This document shows, one piece after another, positions 8,656-17,475 of a DNA stretch of 64,000 nt (its first letter is position 1; every line of letters begins with the position of its first letter). The notes under the pieces are model-generated. The model searched no databases. It was not told where the DNA came from and was given only the letters and a program-made list of their open reading frames with translations. The translations under genes and the position numbers were made by a program. The DNA is from Azotimanducus chitobiosivorans. Lineage in GTDB: Bacteria > Pseudomonadota > Gammaproteobacteria > Pseudomonadales > Azotimanducaceae. The stretch is taken from NCBI GenBank assembly GCA_965200235.1, contig OZ241339.1:2666001-2730000 (forward strand), given 5' to 3'.

Positions 8656-10005
8656 TCACTGCGCTGCCATGCTTATGTCCGGCAGGCATGCAACAGCATT
8701 CCGGACATCAAGTTTGCCGGTGACCGTATCGCTGGTAAGACGGTGGCGAAAGTCGGTCGCCAGCTTCATTAGTTGCCGCGCGTCTCGTATGCTACTGCTC
8801 GTTGACTGAGCAGTGTTATCAATAGCATTGGCAATAAGCACTTGCTCGTGCGGTGGTGGACACGGAGATGGCAATTGTTTGAAGTCTTCCCAGTAGAGTC
8901 GGTTGCGGTCTTTGACGATTCCGCGAGAGTACCTGTCCACTTCAGCCATGTACGTACTGGTACGAAATAGTTGGTCGAAGAATCGCGGCTCCGTTTTCGG
9001 CAGCGGTCGGGCAACAATATAGGCTGGGCTGACGAGTCCATCAACGGGTGCCACGCCAACGGCACCCTGCCACATTCTCATCATGTTATAGGCGATATCA
9101 CCTTTGGCTGCCCTTTTGTACATATCGCGATCAGACATGACTTGTTTCCGGCCTGATCGGTTGAATTCGCGTATGCGCACGCCCGATCTCAACGACACCT
9201 CCAGGATCGGAAGGTCGGGAAATCCGACCTCGTTTCGCTGGGCGAAAAGCCTTCCGTTTCTCACTACTTGCCAGTGTTCGGGGAGTTTGCCTAGCCAATC
9301 AACGCCGGAAGGCTTGTATGTTGGATACGGCCGACCGGTGCGGACATCGATTCGGCCTGTGACGGTCTCGTAGACCACGACCTGTTGCTGCTCTTCAAGT
9401 AGCGCGATCAGCTTCTCCTTGGTTTGGATGTAGCGGTCGATTCGTTCTGTGGCGTGGTCAAGGAAGCGGGCGATGGCGGTTTGTTCGGAGAGAGGTGGAA
9501 CGGCGACTTCAAAGCCCGCAAGTTTCGATTCAGAAATTGCAGGGTAAGCAATTCCAACGGAATTAGCGGTGACCCGGTCGGTAAAGTGGTCGCTCTGGCA
9601 CAAGTAGTTGACAAACTTCGGACAAGTCGATGATCTCGGTGTAAGCACCGCGAAGCCGGTAGACGCTATTAGGTCCGAGCTTTCACTATTCGAATACCAG
9701 ACAGCTTTGAGATAGGTTCGCACAGTAGACATGATCGTATCGCCTGACCGCACGACACGTCGGGCTCTCGATGGCGAATTTCGAAACAGAAATCGTTCTG
9801 GCGGCGCGGCAAGTTTTCCGGTTCCTACTGAACCGATATCTAAATAGTCGAAAGCATAGTTTGGATCGGTGTTCTCCGAGAGTGTCTGTTGATTCATGGA
9901 TAGCCAGTGCTTGAGTTTCCACACTTGCCAATGGGAAGGCGCTTCACCCAACGACTCAACACCCGAATCCTTCATCCGGTCATAGGGCTTTAGATCAGCA
10001 TCCAT
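8656..10005 (-). CDS. hsdS: type I restriction specificity subunit S
   Basis: DNA-recognition subunit shared by the methylase and restriction complexes. The 449 residues show two target-recognition halves, opening with GEAPSHWQVWKLKHWL and LGKLPEHWQVVRNGRLF. Each is followed by a helical spacer: EQTAIARFLDHATERIDRYI with TVTGRIDVRTG, and EQVLIANAIDNTAQ with TVTGKLDVRN. This internal repeat is the family hallmark and both halves are complete. The ATG at 10005 lies five bases after the stop of the hicA remnant. A second copy of the first codons is found about 570 bases upstream at 10533-10578. Confidence 0.93.
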   Translation of the reverse strand: MDADLKPYDRMKDSGVESLGEAPSHWQVWKLKHWLSMNQQTLSENTDPNYAFDYLDIGSVGTGKLAAPPERFLFRNSPSRARRVVRSGDTIMSTVRTYLKAVWYSNSESSDLIASTGFAVLTPRSSTCPKFVNYLCQSDHFTDRVTANSVGIAYPAISESKLAGFEVAVPPLSEQTAIARFLDHATERIDRYIQTKEKLIALLEEQQQVVVYETVTGRIDVRTGRPYPTYKPSGVDWLGKLPEHWQVVRNGRLFAQRNEVGFPDLPILEVSLRSGVRIREFNRSGRKQVMSDRDMYKRAAKGDIAYNMMRMWQGAVGVAPVDGLVSPAYIVARPLPKTEPRFFDQLFRTSTYMAEVDRYSRGIVKDRNRLYWEDFKQLPSPCPPPHEQVLIANAIDNTAQSTSSSIRDARQLMKLATDFRHRLTSDTVTGKLDVRNAVACLPDISMAAQ

Positions 10006-10009
10006 CTAT

Positions 10010-10181
10010 TCATCCGAACAACGCTTCAAGGACTTCGTTCTTTGACGTGCGCAGGAAGCGGGTCGCATCGCCGACGATGGTATTCAGTGTGCCGATATGC
10101 ACTGCGCATTGCTCGATATCCGTATCGTCGCGCGAGCAGGTTTGCGAACTCTTCGCCGGAAAGATCGCGTGGCAGCTTCAA
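10010..10181 (-). pseudogene. hicA: hicA toxin remnant with internal deletion and frame change
   Basis: The first frame reads (TTG) KLPRDLSGEEFANLLARRYGY, the normal HicA start. It is then followed, in a different frame, by HIGTLNTIVGDATRFL and ending EVLEALFG, the normal HicA C-terminus. The middle of the protein is missing, including the GSHI segment with the catalytic histidine and the PAHDPL region. The TTG would overlap the hicB stop. What remains cannot make an active mRNA interferase. The remnant sits directly against the hsdS start. Confidence 0.75.
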
Positions 10182-10390
10182 ACCGCCATAGCCTCGTCGC
10201 GAACAAGATGCAGCCGAATCAACCGCGGAGCGTGTTCGTCGCCGAAGTGGCAGAGAACCGCTTCCCGGGCCATGACTTTCAAATCTTCCCAATCATCGCC
10301 TTGGGTGAATATGCTGTGGCCGAGCGCACGCGCGTCGTAGCCGCCCTCGACCGCCTCGTCTACCTCGAAGATGATTTCACTGGATTTCAT
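10178..10390 (-). CDS. HicB-like antitoxin
   Basis: A 70-residue HicB-type protein (MKSSEIIFEVDEAVEGGYDA...). The EGGYDARALGHSIFTQGDD strand-loop and the RLIRLHLVRDEAMAV end match short HicB relatives that lack the DNA-binding tail. Its stop overlaps the hicA remnant start, the usual coupling when hicB comes first. The antitoxin frame is intact although its toxin is deleted. A paralogous HicB-like domain lies in the gene at 10649-11146. Confidence 0.7.
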   Translation of the reverse strand: MKSSEIIFEVDEAVEGGYDARALGHSIFTQGDDWEDLKVMAREAVLCHFGDEHAPRLIRLHLVRDEAMAV

Positions 10391-10532
10391 CTTTGCTCTT
10401 CGTCCATCCGACGAGATGCAAGTGTTTGTCGGTCATGGCTTCGGTTCACCCCATGTGTTGTCGCTTCCGGCATCTTGATGCGCCGTCCGCGGTTCAAAGC
10501 GCTCCCGAGCGAATGTAGGCATCTGCCAGCCA

Positions 10533-10578
10533 AATTCTTCATCCGGTCATAGGGATTCAGATCACCATCTATCGACCC
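10533..10578 (-). repeat. partial copy of the hsdS 5' end
   Basis: The core TTCATCCGGTCATAGGG (10538-10554) is identical to 9971-9987 inside the hsdS start, and the flanks are similar. On the minus strand it reads IDGDLNPYDRMKNLAG against MDADLKPYDRMKDSG of HsdS. It is a relic of an earlier hsdS start or of a second hsdS copy, now separated from hsdS by hicB and the hicA remnant. No other gene is apparent in 10391-10648. Confidence 0.6.
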
Positions 10579-10648
10579 ACCCAAGAGTCTCATTACTGTA
10601 CTCATTCCATATTTCGGCAGCATCAATTCAGCATGGCTTGTAGCAGCT

Positions 10649-11146
10649 TCAAGCCTCGATCACTTCGTCGCGCAGGAAGCGCAAGCGAATGAACTTCGGT
10701 CGCGGCAATGGGTCGGTACTCTTGAGATAGGAATCCACCGCCGCCATAGTGTTTGTGCGGACTTCTTCAACGGTATTGCCCCGCGCCCGAATACTGCCTG
10801 CCAAAGCGCTCGCGGCATACCCGCCGAGCGATTCGTTAAGGGTGATCTCGACAATGAGCTGCGTTTCTTTGCGCCCCTGCACGATGTGGTCGCCTTGATC
10901 GCGCCAGCGACAATCCGGTGGTGCCTTGGCCCGATCAAAGAGCTTCGCAAGCATCGGATCTTTTGGCCGCCGCGGCGCGCGCCATTTCATTTCTTCTTCG
11001 TACATTTGATCGCGTCGCTCGCGCGTCCACTTGACGCAGTCAAACGCCTTCTCTTGAACGTCATTCGTCACGGTCAGCAGCCATGGGTCTTTGGAAATTG
11101 GTGGCAGGATAGCCCATTCACTTTCTTGGCTCTCCCAAAATGCCAT
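10649..11146 (-). CDS. HicB-like domain protein with an N-terminal extension
   Basis: A 165-residue protein with two parts. Residues about 30-75 (KAFDCVKWTRERRDQMYEEE and a basic proline-rich stretch) resemble the small AFDCV-motif proteins seen beside toxin-antitoxin genes. Residues about 95-165 are HicB-like (LIVEITLNESLGGYAASALA, ending PKFIRLRFLRDEVIEA) and are clearly related to the HicB at 10178-10390. The start overlaps the hsdM stop by 29 bases, so it is the second gene of the hsdM message. No hicA follows it. It may be a fusion antitoxin or a regulator of the R-M operon, but the function is not established. Confidence 0.5.
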   Translation of the reverse strand: MAFWESQESEWAILPPISKDPWLLTVTNDVQEKAFDCVKWTRERRDQMYEEEMKWRAPRRPKDPMLAKLFDRAKAPPDCRWRDQGDHIVQGRKETQLIVEITLNESLGGYAASALAGSIRARGNTVEEVRTNTMAAVDSYLKSTDPLPRPKFIRLRFLRDEVIEA

Positions 11147-13103
11147 CGCCGAACAGCCCTTCGGACGCTCGTTCTAGCGCGATGATCTCGGCACGAATCT
11201 CAGCGAGCGTCCGCATGGGCTTCGGTTTGTAGAAGTAGCGGTTAAAGCTGATCTCGTAGCCTATCTTCACTTTGCCGGGCCTGTACCACGCATCCGGCGC
11301 ATAGGGCAGCACTTCGCGGCGCATGAATGCCTCAATGCCGCCTTCTTCTTGTAGCGGAATCTGCTCGGTGTCCTGCAGTTCGGAGTCCGGCTCGTATTCC
11401 ACTACAAACGGCTTCCCGCCGATCTTCGATTCGAAGAGTCCGCGAATCGGATCGTATTGCTGGTCATCTTTATGTGCCTTACGAATAACCGGTGGCGCAT
11501 CTTCATCGCGCTCGCCTGTCTCCTTCAGACGCTTGATTTCCACAGCCTTGTAGACGCGGTCAACATCGGCGTTCTTGATCCGAAGTGGACGCTCGACCAC
11601 CACCTTCCAGTACCCGAACGCGGCGTTGTCGAATATCTTGCAGTGCGCCGTCTCTTCGAACTTGAGGAAGGTCTCGCATATGCGCTCGATGTCCGCGTCG
11701 CCCAGCTCGCAGTTCTTCTTGCCTAGGTTCTTGCGCAGAGGGCGATGCCAGCTAGTCGCGTCGATCAACTGCACTTTGCCGCGCCGATGCTCAGGCTTGC
11801 GGTTCGTGAGAACCCACACATAGGTGGCGATGCCGGTGTTGTAGAACAGGTTCAGCGGCAGCGCGATGATCGCCTCGAGCCAGTCGTTCTCAATGATCCA
11901 GCGACGGATGTTGCTCTCGCCTTGACCTGCTTCTCCCGTGAACAATGAACTGCCGTTGTGCACCTCGGCGATGCGGCTGCCGAGCGGCGTGTTGCGTTTC
12001 ATCTTCGAGAGCTTGTTCGCGAGGAACAGCATCTGGCCGTCGCTCACGCGAGTCACGAGTGAATACTCTGGGTCATCGTCATGGGAGGTCAAGAAGCGTG
12101 GGTCACGCATCCCGCTCTTCCCGCCCATTCGTTCCAAGTCGGTCTTCCAGCTTTTTCCGTAGGGTGGATTGGAAAGCATGAAGTCGAACTCGCGGGATGG
12201 GAAGGCGTCGTTGGCTAGCGTCGAATGTTCCGGCCCGCCAACGATGTTATCTGCTGCCTCGCCTTCGCCTTTGAGCAAAAGGTCCGCCTTGCAGATGGCG
12301 TAGGTCTCGGCGTTAATCTCTTGCCCGTAGAGGTGGGTGGACACCTGCTTGCCGCGTTCGGTGGCGAGTTCCTGAAGGGTCTCTTCGGCAACTGTCAGCA
12401 TGCCTCCAGTGCCACACGCGCCATCGTAGAGCAGGTAGGTTCCCGATTCGATCTGGTCGGCGACGGGTAGAAACACGAGGTTCGCCATCAGCCGAACGGC
12501 ATCCCGCGGTGTCCAGTGCTCGCCAGCCTCCTCGTTGTTGTCGTCGTTGAAGCGGCGCACCAGTTCTTCAAAGATCGTCCCCATCCCGTGGTTGTCCAGT
12601 CCCGAGCGGCGAACGGAGCCGTCTGTGTTTTTGGCCACATCGGGGCTGAGGTTGATTTCGGAAGACGTCAGCTTCTCAATCAAAGCCCCGAGTGCGTCGG
12701 CCTTGGTGAGACGCGGAATCTGATTGCGAAACTCGAAGTTGTCGAGGATGTCCTGCACGTTGGGGGAGAAGCCATCGAGCCACGCCTCGAAATCGGCCTT
12801 AAGTTGCTGCGGATTGGAGCGTGCGCGGAGGTCGCGCAAGGTGTACGGTGAGACGTTGTAGAAGGCTTGCCCTGCCGCTTGGCGAAGGGCAGCGTCTTGT
12901 TCAATAACGTTCGCCTTGTCGAGCGTGGCTTTGGCTTCGAGAACCGACAGCTTGTCGTGTTCGAGCACCGCGTCCAAGCGACGAAGCACCGTCATCGGTA
13001 GGATTACGTCGCGATACTTGCCGCGCACATAGAGGTCTCTCAGAACATCGTCTGCGATGCCCCAGATGTAGTTCACGATCCAATTGAGGTCGTGGTTGTT
13101 CAA
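11118..13103 (-). CDS. hsdM: type I restriction-modification methyltransferase subunit M
   Basis: N6-adenine methyltransferase of the type I system. After an N-terminal helical HsdM_N domain (IVNYIWGIADDVLRDLY... VLRRLDAVLEH) come SAM motif I YDGACGTGGMLTVAEET and the catalytic MLSNPPYGKSW. The frame is open to 13226, but family members begin at the equivalent of NNHDLNWIV; a TTG at 13103 gives that start (661 aa). No strong ribosome site is visible, so the start is uncertain. The gene lies directly after cobD, with 123 bases between cobD and the proposed start, and it is the first gene of the restriction island in transcription order. Confidence 0.92.
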   Translation of the reverse strand: MNNHDLNWIVNYIWGIADDVLRDLYVRGKYRDVILPMTVLRRLDAVLEHDKLSVLEAKATLDKANVIEQDAALRQAAGQAFYNVSPYTLRDLRARSNPQQLKADFEAWLDGFSPNVQDILDNFEFRNQIPRLTKADALGALIEKLTSSEINLSPDVAKNTDGSVRRSGLDNHGMGTIFEELVRRFNDDNNEEAGEHWTPRDAVRLMANLVFLPVADQIESGTYLLYDGACGTGGMLTVAEETLQELATERGKQVSTHLYGQEINAETYAICKADLLLKGEGEAADNIVGGPEHSTLANDAFPSREFDFMLSNPPYGKSWKTDLERMGGKSGMRDPRFLTSHDDDPEYSLVTRVSDGQMLFLANKLSKMKRNTPLGSRIAEVHNGSSLFTGEAGQGESNIRRWIIENDWLEAIIALPLNLFYNTGIATYVWVLTNRKPEHRRGKVQLIDATSWHRPLRKNLGKKNCELGDADIERICETFLKFEETAHCKIFDNAAFGYWKVVVERPLRIKNADVDRVYKAVEIKRLKETGERDEDAPPVIRKAHKDDQQYDPIRGLFESKIGGKPFVVEYEPDSELQDTEQIPLQEEGGIEAFMRREVLPYAPDAWYRPGKVKIGYEISFNRYFYKPKPMRTLAEIRAEIIALERASEGLFGDGILGEPRK

Positions 13104-13226
13104 ATTAGGATTTGTCTTCGGATGGAGGGTGCCATTTTGGTCAAGCCGGGAGGCTCGCGCAACGGGAAACGCGCTGCTGCGAGAGAGTGCATGCCCGTCA
13201 AGACCGCAAAAGTGCGAAACTTCCAA

Positions 13227-14228
13227 TTACCCCCGCAACGCTCCCATCAACCGCGTTTCGGCCTCGGCGTCTTTCGGTAGTCCGATTCTCAGATGGTGGT
13301 TTGTCCATGAGAATCGTCGAACATAGACACCATGTTCGGCCAGTCGGCGCCAGACCTCATCGGCATCGGTTACTTCGACATAGCGAAACAGGTCGGTGCC
13401 GCCCATGACGCGGCATTCGGTCTGCGCAAGCAGGTGGTCGAGCCGCTCGCGAGCCTTGGCTAGGCGCTGCCTTGTCGCTGTTTGCCAAGCACAATCTTCG
13501 TAAGCGGCTGCGCCGACAGTCAGGGCTGGCGTCGATACACGCCACAAGCCCAAGTGCGCGGCGAGCCTGCGCAGAAGTTCCGGTGGGCCGAGCAGGGCGC
13601 CAAGTCGCAACCCAGCGAGTCCGTAGAACTTGCCCGCGGAGCGCAGCACGAGAAGATTTCCGTTGACGACGCACGACGCCGAACAGAGTTCCGGTGTCAA
13701 ATCCGCAAAAGCCTCGTCAATCACCAGCCAGCCGCTGTGTTCGCTCAAATGACGACGAGCGATTTCTATTGTGGCCGGGTCGAAACGCCTGCCGTCGGGG
13801 TTGTTGGGATTGCAGATCACGACCATGTCGCATGAGCGGGCTTCGGCAAGCGGTGTCGGTGTCTCGATGACGTGGCAGCCCGATGTTCGCCAAACGTGCG
13901 CGTGGTCCGCATAGGTCGGCGAGAGCACGGCCACCCGCCTTGGACGTAGTAGCATCGGGAGCAAATGGATGAGCAGTTCGCTGCCGGGGCCAATGAGAAT
14001 GTTCTGTCCGGGCGCGCCGAAGACCTTTGCCATGGCGGCGACACAGCGTTTCTGATCCGTTTCGGTGGGCAATCGATAGGGAGCGTCGTCCCAACCAGTT
14101 GCCAGCCAAGGCCAAGGATTGATACCTGTGGAAAGGTCAATCCAAGGCTCCGGAGCACTCGGAAACAGCTCGCGCATGACATCGAGTGCTCCTCCATGCG
14201 CTTCGCTTCTCTGCGATAAATCAACCAC
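13227..14228 (-). CDS. cobD: threonine-phosphate decarboxylase
   Basis: A PLP enzyme that decarboxylates L-threonine-O-3-phosphate to (R)-1-aminopropan-2-ol phosphate, the linker of the cobalamin loop (CobC in Pseudomonas naming). Class I aminotransferase features are visible: IDLSTGINPWPW, ICNPNNPDGR, LVIDEAFADL, and RSAGKFYGLAGLRLG with the PLP lysine. The GTG start follows the cbiB stop with no gap. It is the last gene of the riboswitch-controlled run and abuts the restriction island. Family length is normal (333 aa), so the insertion did not truncate it. Confidence 0.92.
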   Translation of the reverse strand: MVDLSQRSEAHGGALDVMRELFPSAPEPWIDLSTGINPWPWLATGWDDAPYRLPTETDQKRCVAAMAKVFGAPGQNILIGPGSELLIHLLPMLLRPRRVAVLSPTYADHAHVWRTSGCHVIETPTPLAEARSCDMVVICNPNNPDGRRFDPATIEIARRHLSEHSGWLVIDEAFADLTPELCSASCVVNGNLLVLRSAGKFYGLAGLRLGALLGPPELLRRLAAHLGLWRVSTPALTVGAAAYEDCAWQTATRQRLAKARERLDHLLAQTECRVMGGTDLFRYVEVTDADEVWRRLAEHGVYVRRFSWTNHHLRIGLPKDAEAETRLMGALRG

Positions 14229-15179
14229 TTACAGAAGCCTCGGCAACACTGCAATGGATGCCAGCAGCAGCGCGGCGAGACAAGCAGTGCGGATATACAG
14301 CGCCAGTCCAAGGTGCAGATCCTGCGGCTCCGGTGCCTTTCCCCCGGCGTTGAGCCAGGGGTCATCGGAGACCGTGTCGCAATAGCGGCGCGGTCCGGCA
14401 AGCCGCACGCCGAGCGCGCCCGCCATGGCGCTCTCCGGCCAGCCGGCATTCGGGGAGCGGTGTTTGCGCGCATCCCGCAACATGGTGTTGAAGGCGGCGC
14501 TTCGTAAGCTTGCGGCGGCGGTGAGCAAGCCCGTTAGCCTCGCCGGAAGAAGGTTGGTCACATCGTCGAGACGGGCGGCGAAACCGCCAAAGGCGGCATA
14601 GCGTTCGTTGCGGTGGCCAATCATGGAATCCAAGGTGTTAATGGCTTTGTACGCCGCGATACCGGGGAGCCCGAACAAGGCGCCCCAGAACAAGGGGGCG
14701 ACAACGCCATCTGAAGAGTTTTCCGCAAGGCTCTCCAAAGCGGCCCCGGCTGTCCCGCCAGAAGACAAAGTATCTGTTCTGCGCCCCACGATGCGGGCGA
14801 CTGCGGTGCGAGCAGCAGCCATATCGTTTTGGTCGAGCGCTCTAGCGACAGCGGCGACATGGCCGTACAGACTGCGCGAAGCGATCAAGCTAGAAGCGAT
14901 GGCAGCTTCAACCACGAGACCAAGTATCGGCGCTGTCAAGGCAGCCGATATGGCGTATCCGGCAGCGGTTGCCGAAGCCACTATTACCAACGTGGTGGCC
15001 ACGCCGTAGCCGTAGCGCTGCGCATGAGTCAATTCGGTGCGGTTCAACGCGCTTTCGAACCACTCGACAAGAGCGCCCATCCAGACTACAGGATGGCGGA
15101 TACGGCGATACAACCAAGCCGGATAACCGCACAAGGACTCGATCGCCCAGGCCGCCATCATGAGCACCGCGCCGCTCAT
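14229..15179 (-). CDS. cbiB: adenosylcobinamide-phosphate synthase
   Basis: A membrane enzyme that attaches aminopropanol (phosphate) to adenosylcobyric acid, giving adenosylcobinamide (phosphate). Typical features are HPVVWMGALVEWFE near the N-terminus, a long region of hydrophobic helices, SSDGVVAPLFWGALFGLPG, and DDVTNLLPARLTG. I take the ATG at 15179 (MSGAVLMMAAW) as the start; an upstream in-frame start at 15218 would overlap cobQ. With cobD following without a gap and cobQ eight bases before, it is clearly part of the operon. Confidence 0.92.
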   Translation of the reverse strand: MSGAVLMMAAWAIESLCGYPAWLYRRIRHPVVWMGALVEWFESALNRTELTHAQRYGYGVATTLVIVASATAAGYAISAALTAPILGLVVEAAIASSLIASRSLYGHVAAVARALDQNDMAAARTAVARIVGRRTDTLSSGGTAGAALESLAENSSDGVVAPLFWGALFGLPGIAAYKAINTLDSMIGHRNERYAAFGGFAARLDDVTNLLPARLTGLLTAAASLRSAAFNTMLRDARKHRSPNAGWPESAMAGALGVRLAGPRRYCDTVSDDPWLNAGGKAPEPQDLHLGLALYIRTACLAALLLASIAVLPRLL

Positions 15180-15186
15180 CGGCGTG

Positions 15187-16659
15187 CTATGGCAGCCGCG
15201 GCTGCGAAGCGCATGCAAGCAGCGCTTCTGTATCGATTGCTTGTTCTACCGCGTCGGCGATTGCGTCGATGGCAGCTTCCACGAAGGCTCGATAGTCGAG
15301 CGTCGAACCTTTGACAGCGCCCGCGCGCTGCAACCATGCCTTGCGAAACGCATCGCTCGCGAACACGCCATGGACATAGGTGCCTTCGACCTTGCCATCG
15401 GATGAAACTGCGCCGTCGCGGTGGCCTTGCAGATCGAATAGCGCACGTTCAGTGTCAGGGCCGGTTGTTTGCCCAACGTGAATCTCATAGCCTTCGATCA
15501 TCGAGCCGGTACGCAGGCAATGTCCGTTGACCGGGCGAACGGCCTTGGCACTTGTCATTTCGGTATGCACGTTGAGCAGTCCAAGTCCGTCCGCTTGCCC
15601 TGCCGCCCCATCCGATCCTTCGGCGTCCCTGATCGTGCGCCCCAACATTTGAAAGCCGCCGCACAGCCCCAGCACTCTGCCGCCTGTTCGCACATGCGCA
15701 AGAATGTCGTGGTGCCACCCTTGAGCGCGCAGAAAGGCAAGATCGCCCAAAGTTGATTTGGTGCCGAATAGGATGACGACATCGGTGTCCCGGGGCAGTG
15801 GGCACCCTGGCGGAATCCAGCGGAAATCGACGCCAGGTTCCATCCGCAACGGGTCGGCATCGTCAAAGTTAGCGATGCGCGAGAGCATGGGCGCGACGAT
15901 GACCAGTCCATCTTCGCCGACGGGGGGCTCGCGCTCAAGGACAACCCCATCCTCGGCTGGCAACAGTCGTGCGCTCGGCAGCCACGGAACAACCCCGAAG
16001 CCGCGCCAGCCGGTGCGGGCTTCAATGGCGGCAAAACCGTCCTCAAAGAGCGTGGCATCACCGCGGAACTTGTTGATGACAAATCCCTTGATCAAATCCG
16101 CGTCTGCTTGCGCGAGCACCGTGCGCGTTCCGACCAGGCTGGCGATTACGCCGCCCTTGTCGATGTCGCCCACCAAACACACAGGCACGTCGACGCGCCG
16201 GGCGAACCCCATGTTGGCGATGTCGCCTGCCCGTAGGTTGATCTCAGCAGGGCTGCCCGCGCCTTCCACGAGGATCAGTTGATATTTGTTGGCGAGCCGC
16301 GCGAAGCTCTCAAGCACGGCGTCCATGCGGCCCTCTCGCCTCGCCATGTAGTCAGCGGCGGTTTGGCTGGCGGCGACCTTGCCCTGCACCACGACCTGCG
16401 CTCTTTTGTCCGACTCAGGCTTCAGCAGTACGGGATTGAAATCCACATGCGGTTCAAGGCCAGCCGCTTGCGCTTGCAAGGCTTGGGCGCGACCAATCTC
16501 ACCGTCGGCGCACACAGCTGCGTTGTTCGACATGTTTTGCGGCTTGAACGGAGCCACCACAATGCCGCGCCTGCGGGCGATGCGGCACAGCGCAGTTACA
16601 ATCAACGACTTGCCGACATCCGAACCGGTGCCTTGAATCATGAGTGCCTGCGCCCGCAT
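15187..16659 (-). CDS. cobQ: cobyric acid synthase
   Basis: Amidates four side chains of adenosylcobyrinic acid a,c-diamide using glutamine and ATP. The N-terminal synthetase domain starts with MIQGTGSDVGKSLIVTALCR (P-loop) and contains KPQNMSNNA. The C-terminal class I glutaminase domain has the nucleophile in VLGLCGGFQMLGR (about residue 340) and the histidine in GTYVHGVFASD. At 490 aa it has full length and an intact triad. No corrin-ring genes lie in the window, so whether the pathway is de novo or salvage cannot be judged from here. Confidence 0.95.
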   Translation of the reverse strand: MRAQALMIQGTGSDVGKSLIVTALCRIARRRGIVVAPFKPQNMSNNAAVCADGEIGRAQALQAQAAGLEPHVDFNPVLLKPESDKRAQVVVQGKVAASQTAADYMARREGRMDAVLESFARLANKYQLILVEGAGSPAEINLRAGDIANMGFARRVDVPVCLVGDIDKGGVIASLVGTRTVLAQADADLIKGFVINKFRGDATLFEDGFAAIEARTGWRGFGVVPWLPSARLLPAEDGVVLEREPPVGEDGLVIVAPMLSRIANFDDADPLRMEPGVDFRWIPPGCPLPRDTDVVILFGTKSTLGDLAFLRAQGWHHDILAHVRTGGRVLGLCGGFQMLGRTIRDAEGSDGAAGQADGLGLLNVHTEMTSAKAVRPVNGHCLRTGSMIEGYEIHVGQTTGPDTERALFDLQGHRDGAVSSDGKVEGTYVHGVFASDAFRKAWLQRAGAVKGSTLDYRAFVEAAIDAIADAVEQAIDTEALLACASQPRLP

Positions 16660-16665
16660 CGGTCG

Positions 16666-17475
16666 TCAACCGTGTAAAGGTCCTTCGATCACAACCCGCG
16701 CGCCTTCAACATGTCCGCGCACGCCGTAAATCTCCGCCAGTCGATTCGCGTCCAAGGTCGCTTCTGGCGGGCCGTCGGCGACAATGCGTCCGTCCTTCAT
16801 CCAAATCAGGCGGTTTGCGTAGCGCCGTGCGAGCACGATGTCGTGAAGCACGACGAGGGCACCGCCCCCTTGGTCAACATAGTTGCGAATCAGGTCCATG
16901 ACGCGAAACTGATGATAGGGGTCGAGTTCCGCCACTGGCTCGTCGGCGAGCAACAGCGGCGCTTCGGCGGCGAAGGCGCGAGCGCAATGCACGCGCGCGA
17001 GTTCGCCGCCCGATAAGGTGGCTGTTGATCGATCGGCGAGGTCTTGCAGGTCGCAGGCCACCAGCGCCCGTTGCACCGCCTGCTTGTCGGCACCGCGCAG
17101 TCGCCCGAGTGCGACGCCATGCGCAAAGCGCCCGAGCGCCACGACATCGCGAACCGGATTAGGCCAGGCGAGAGGTCGGTTTTGCGGCAGATACGACACG
17201 AGCTTGGCGCGTTGTCCAGATGGCATCCGAGCCATATCCTCGCCACTTAAGCGCGACCAGCCACTCGCGCTTGGCGCAATGCCGATCGCGCCGCGCAGCA
17301 AGCTGGTTTTGCCAGCGCCGTTGCGTCCGAGCAGGGCAACCAGCTCACCGCTGCCCAAGCGAAACGAAGCGCCTTCAACGAGTATCACGTCGTCCGCACG
17401 CACGGTCAGGTTGGACACCTCTAGTTGCTGCCCTGTATCGAAAAGCGGGGATGAAGTGTGTTCCAAATCAGTCAT
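16666..17475 (-). CDS. btuD: cobalamin ABC transporter ATP-binding protein
   Basis: ATPase of the BtuCDF-type importer. Walker A is LLGRNGAGKTSLLRG (about residues 48-62), the Q-loop is SYLPQNRPL, the ABC signature is TLSGGELARVHCAR, Walker B is LLLADEPVAELDP and the switch histidine is in VVLHDIVLARRYA. These suit the FecE/BtuD class that works with FecCD-type permeases. It overlaps btuC by 8 bases and precedes cobQ by 6. Cobalamin as the substrate follows from the riboswitch and the neighbouring cob genes. Confidence 0.9.
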   Translation of the reverse strand: MTDLEHTSSPLFDTGQQLEVSNLTVRADDVILVEGASFRLGSGELVALLGRNGAGKTSLLRGAIGIAPSASGWSRLSGEDMARMPSGQRAKLVSYLPQNRPLAWPNPVRDVVALGRFAHGVALGRLRGADKQAVQRALVACDLQDLADRSTATLSGGELARVHCARAFAAEAPLLLADEPVAELDPYHQFRVMDLIRNYVDQGGGALVVLHDIVLARRYANRLIWMKDGRIVADGPPEATLDANRLAEIYGVRGHVEGARVVIEGPLHG

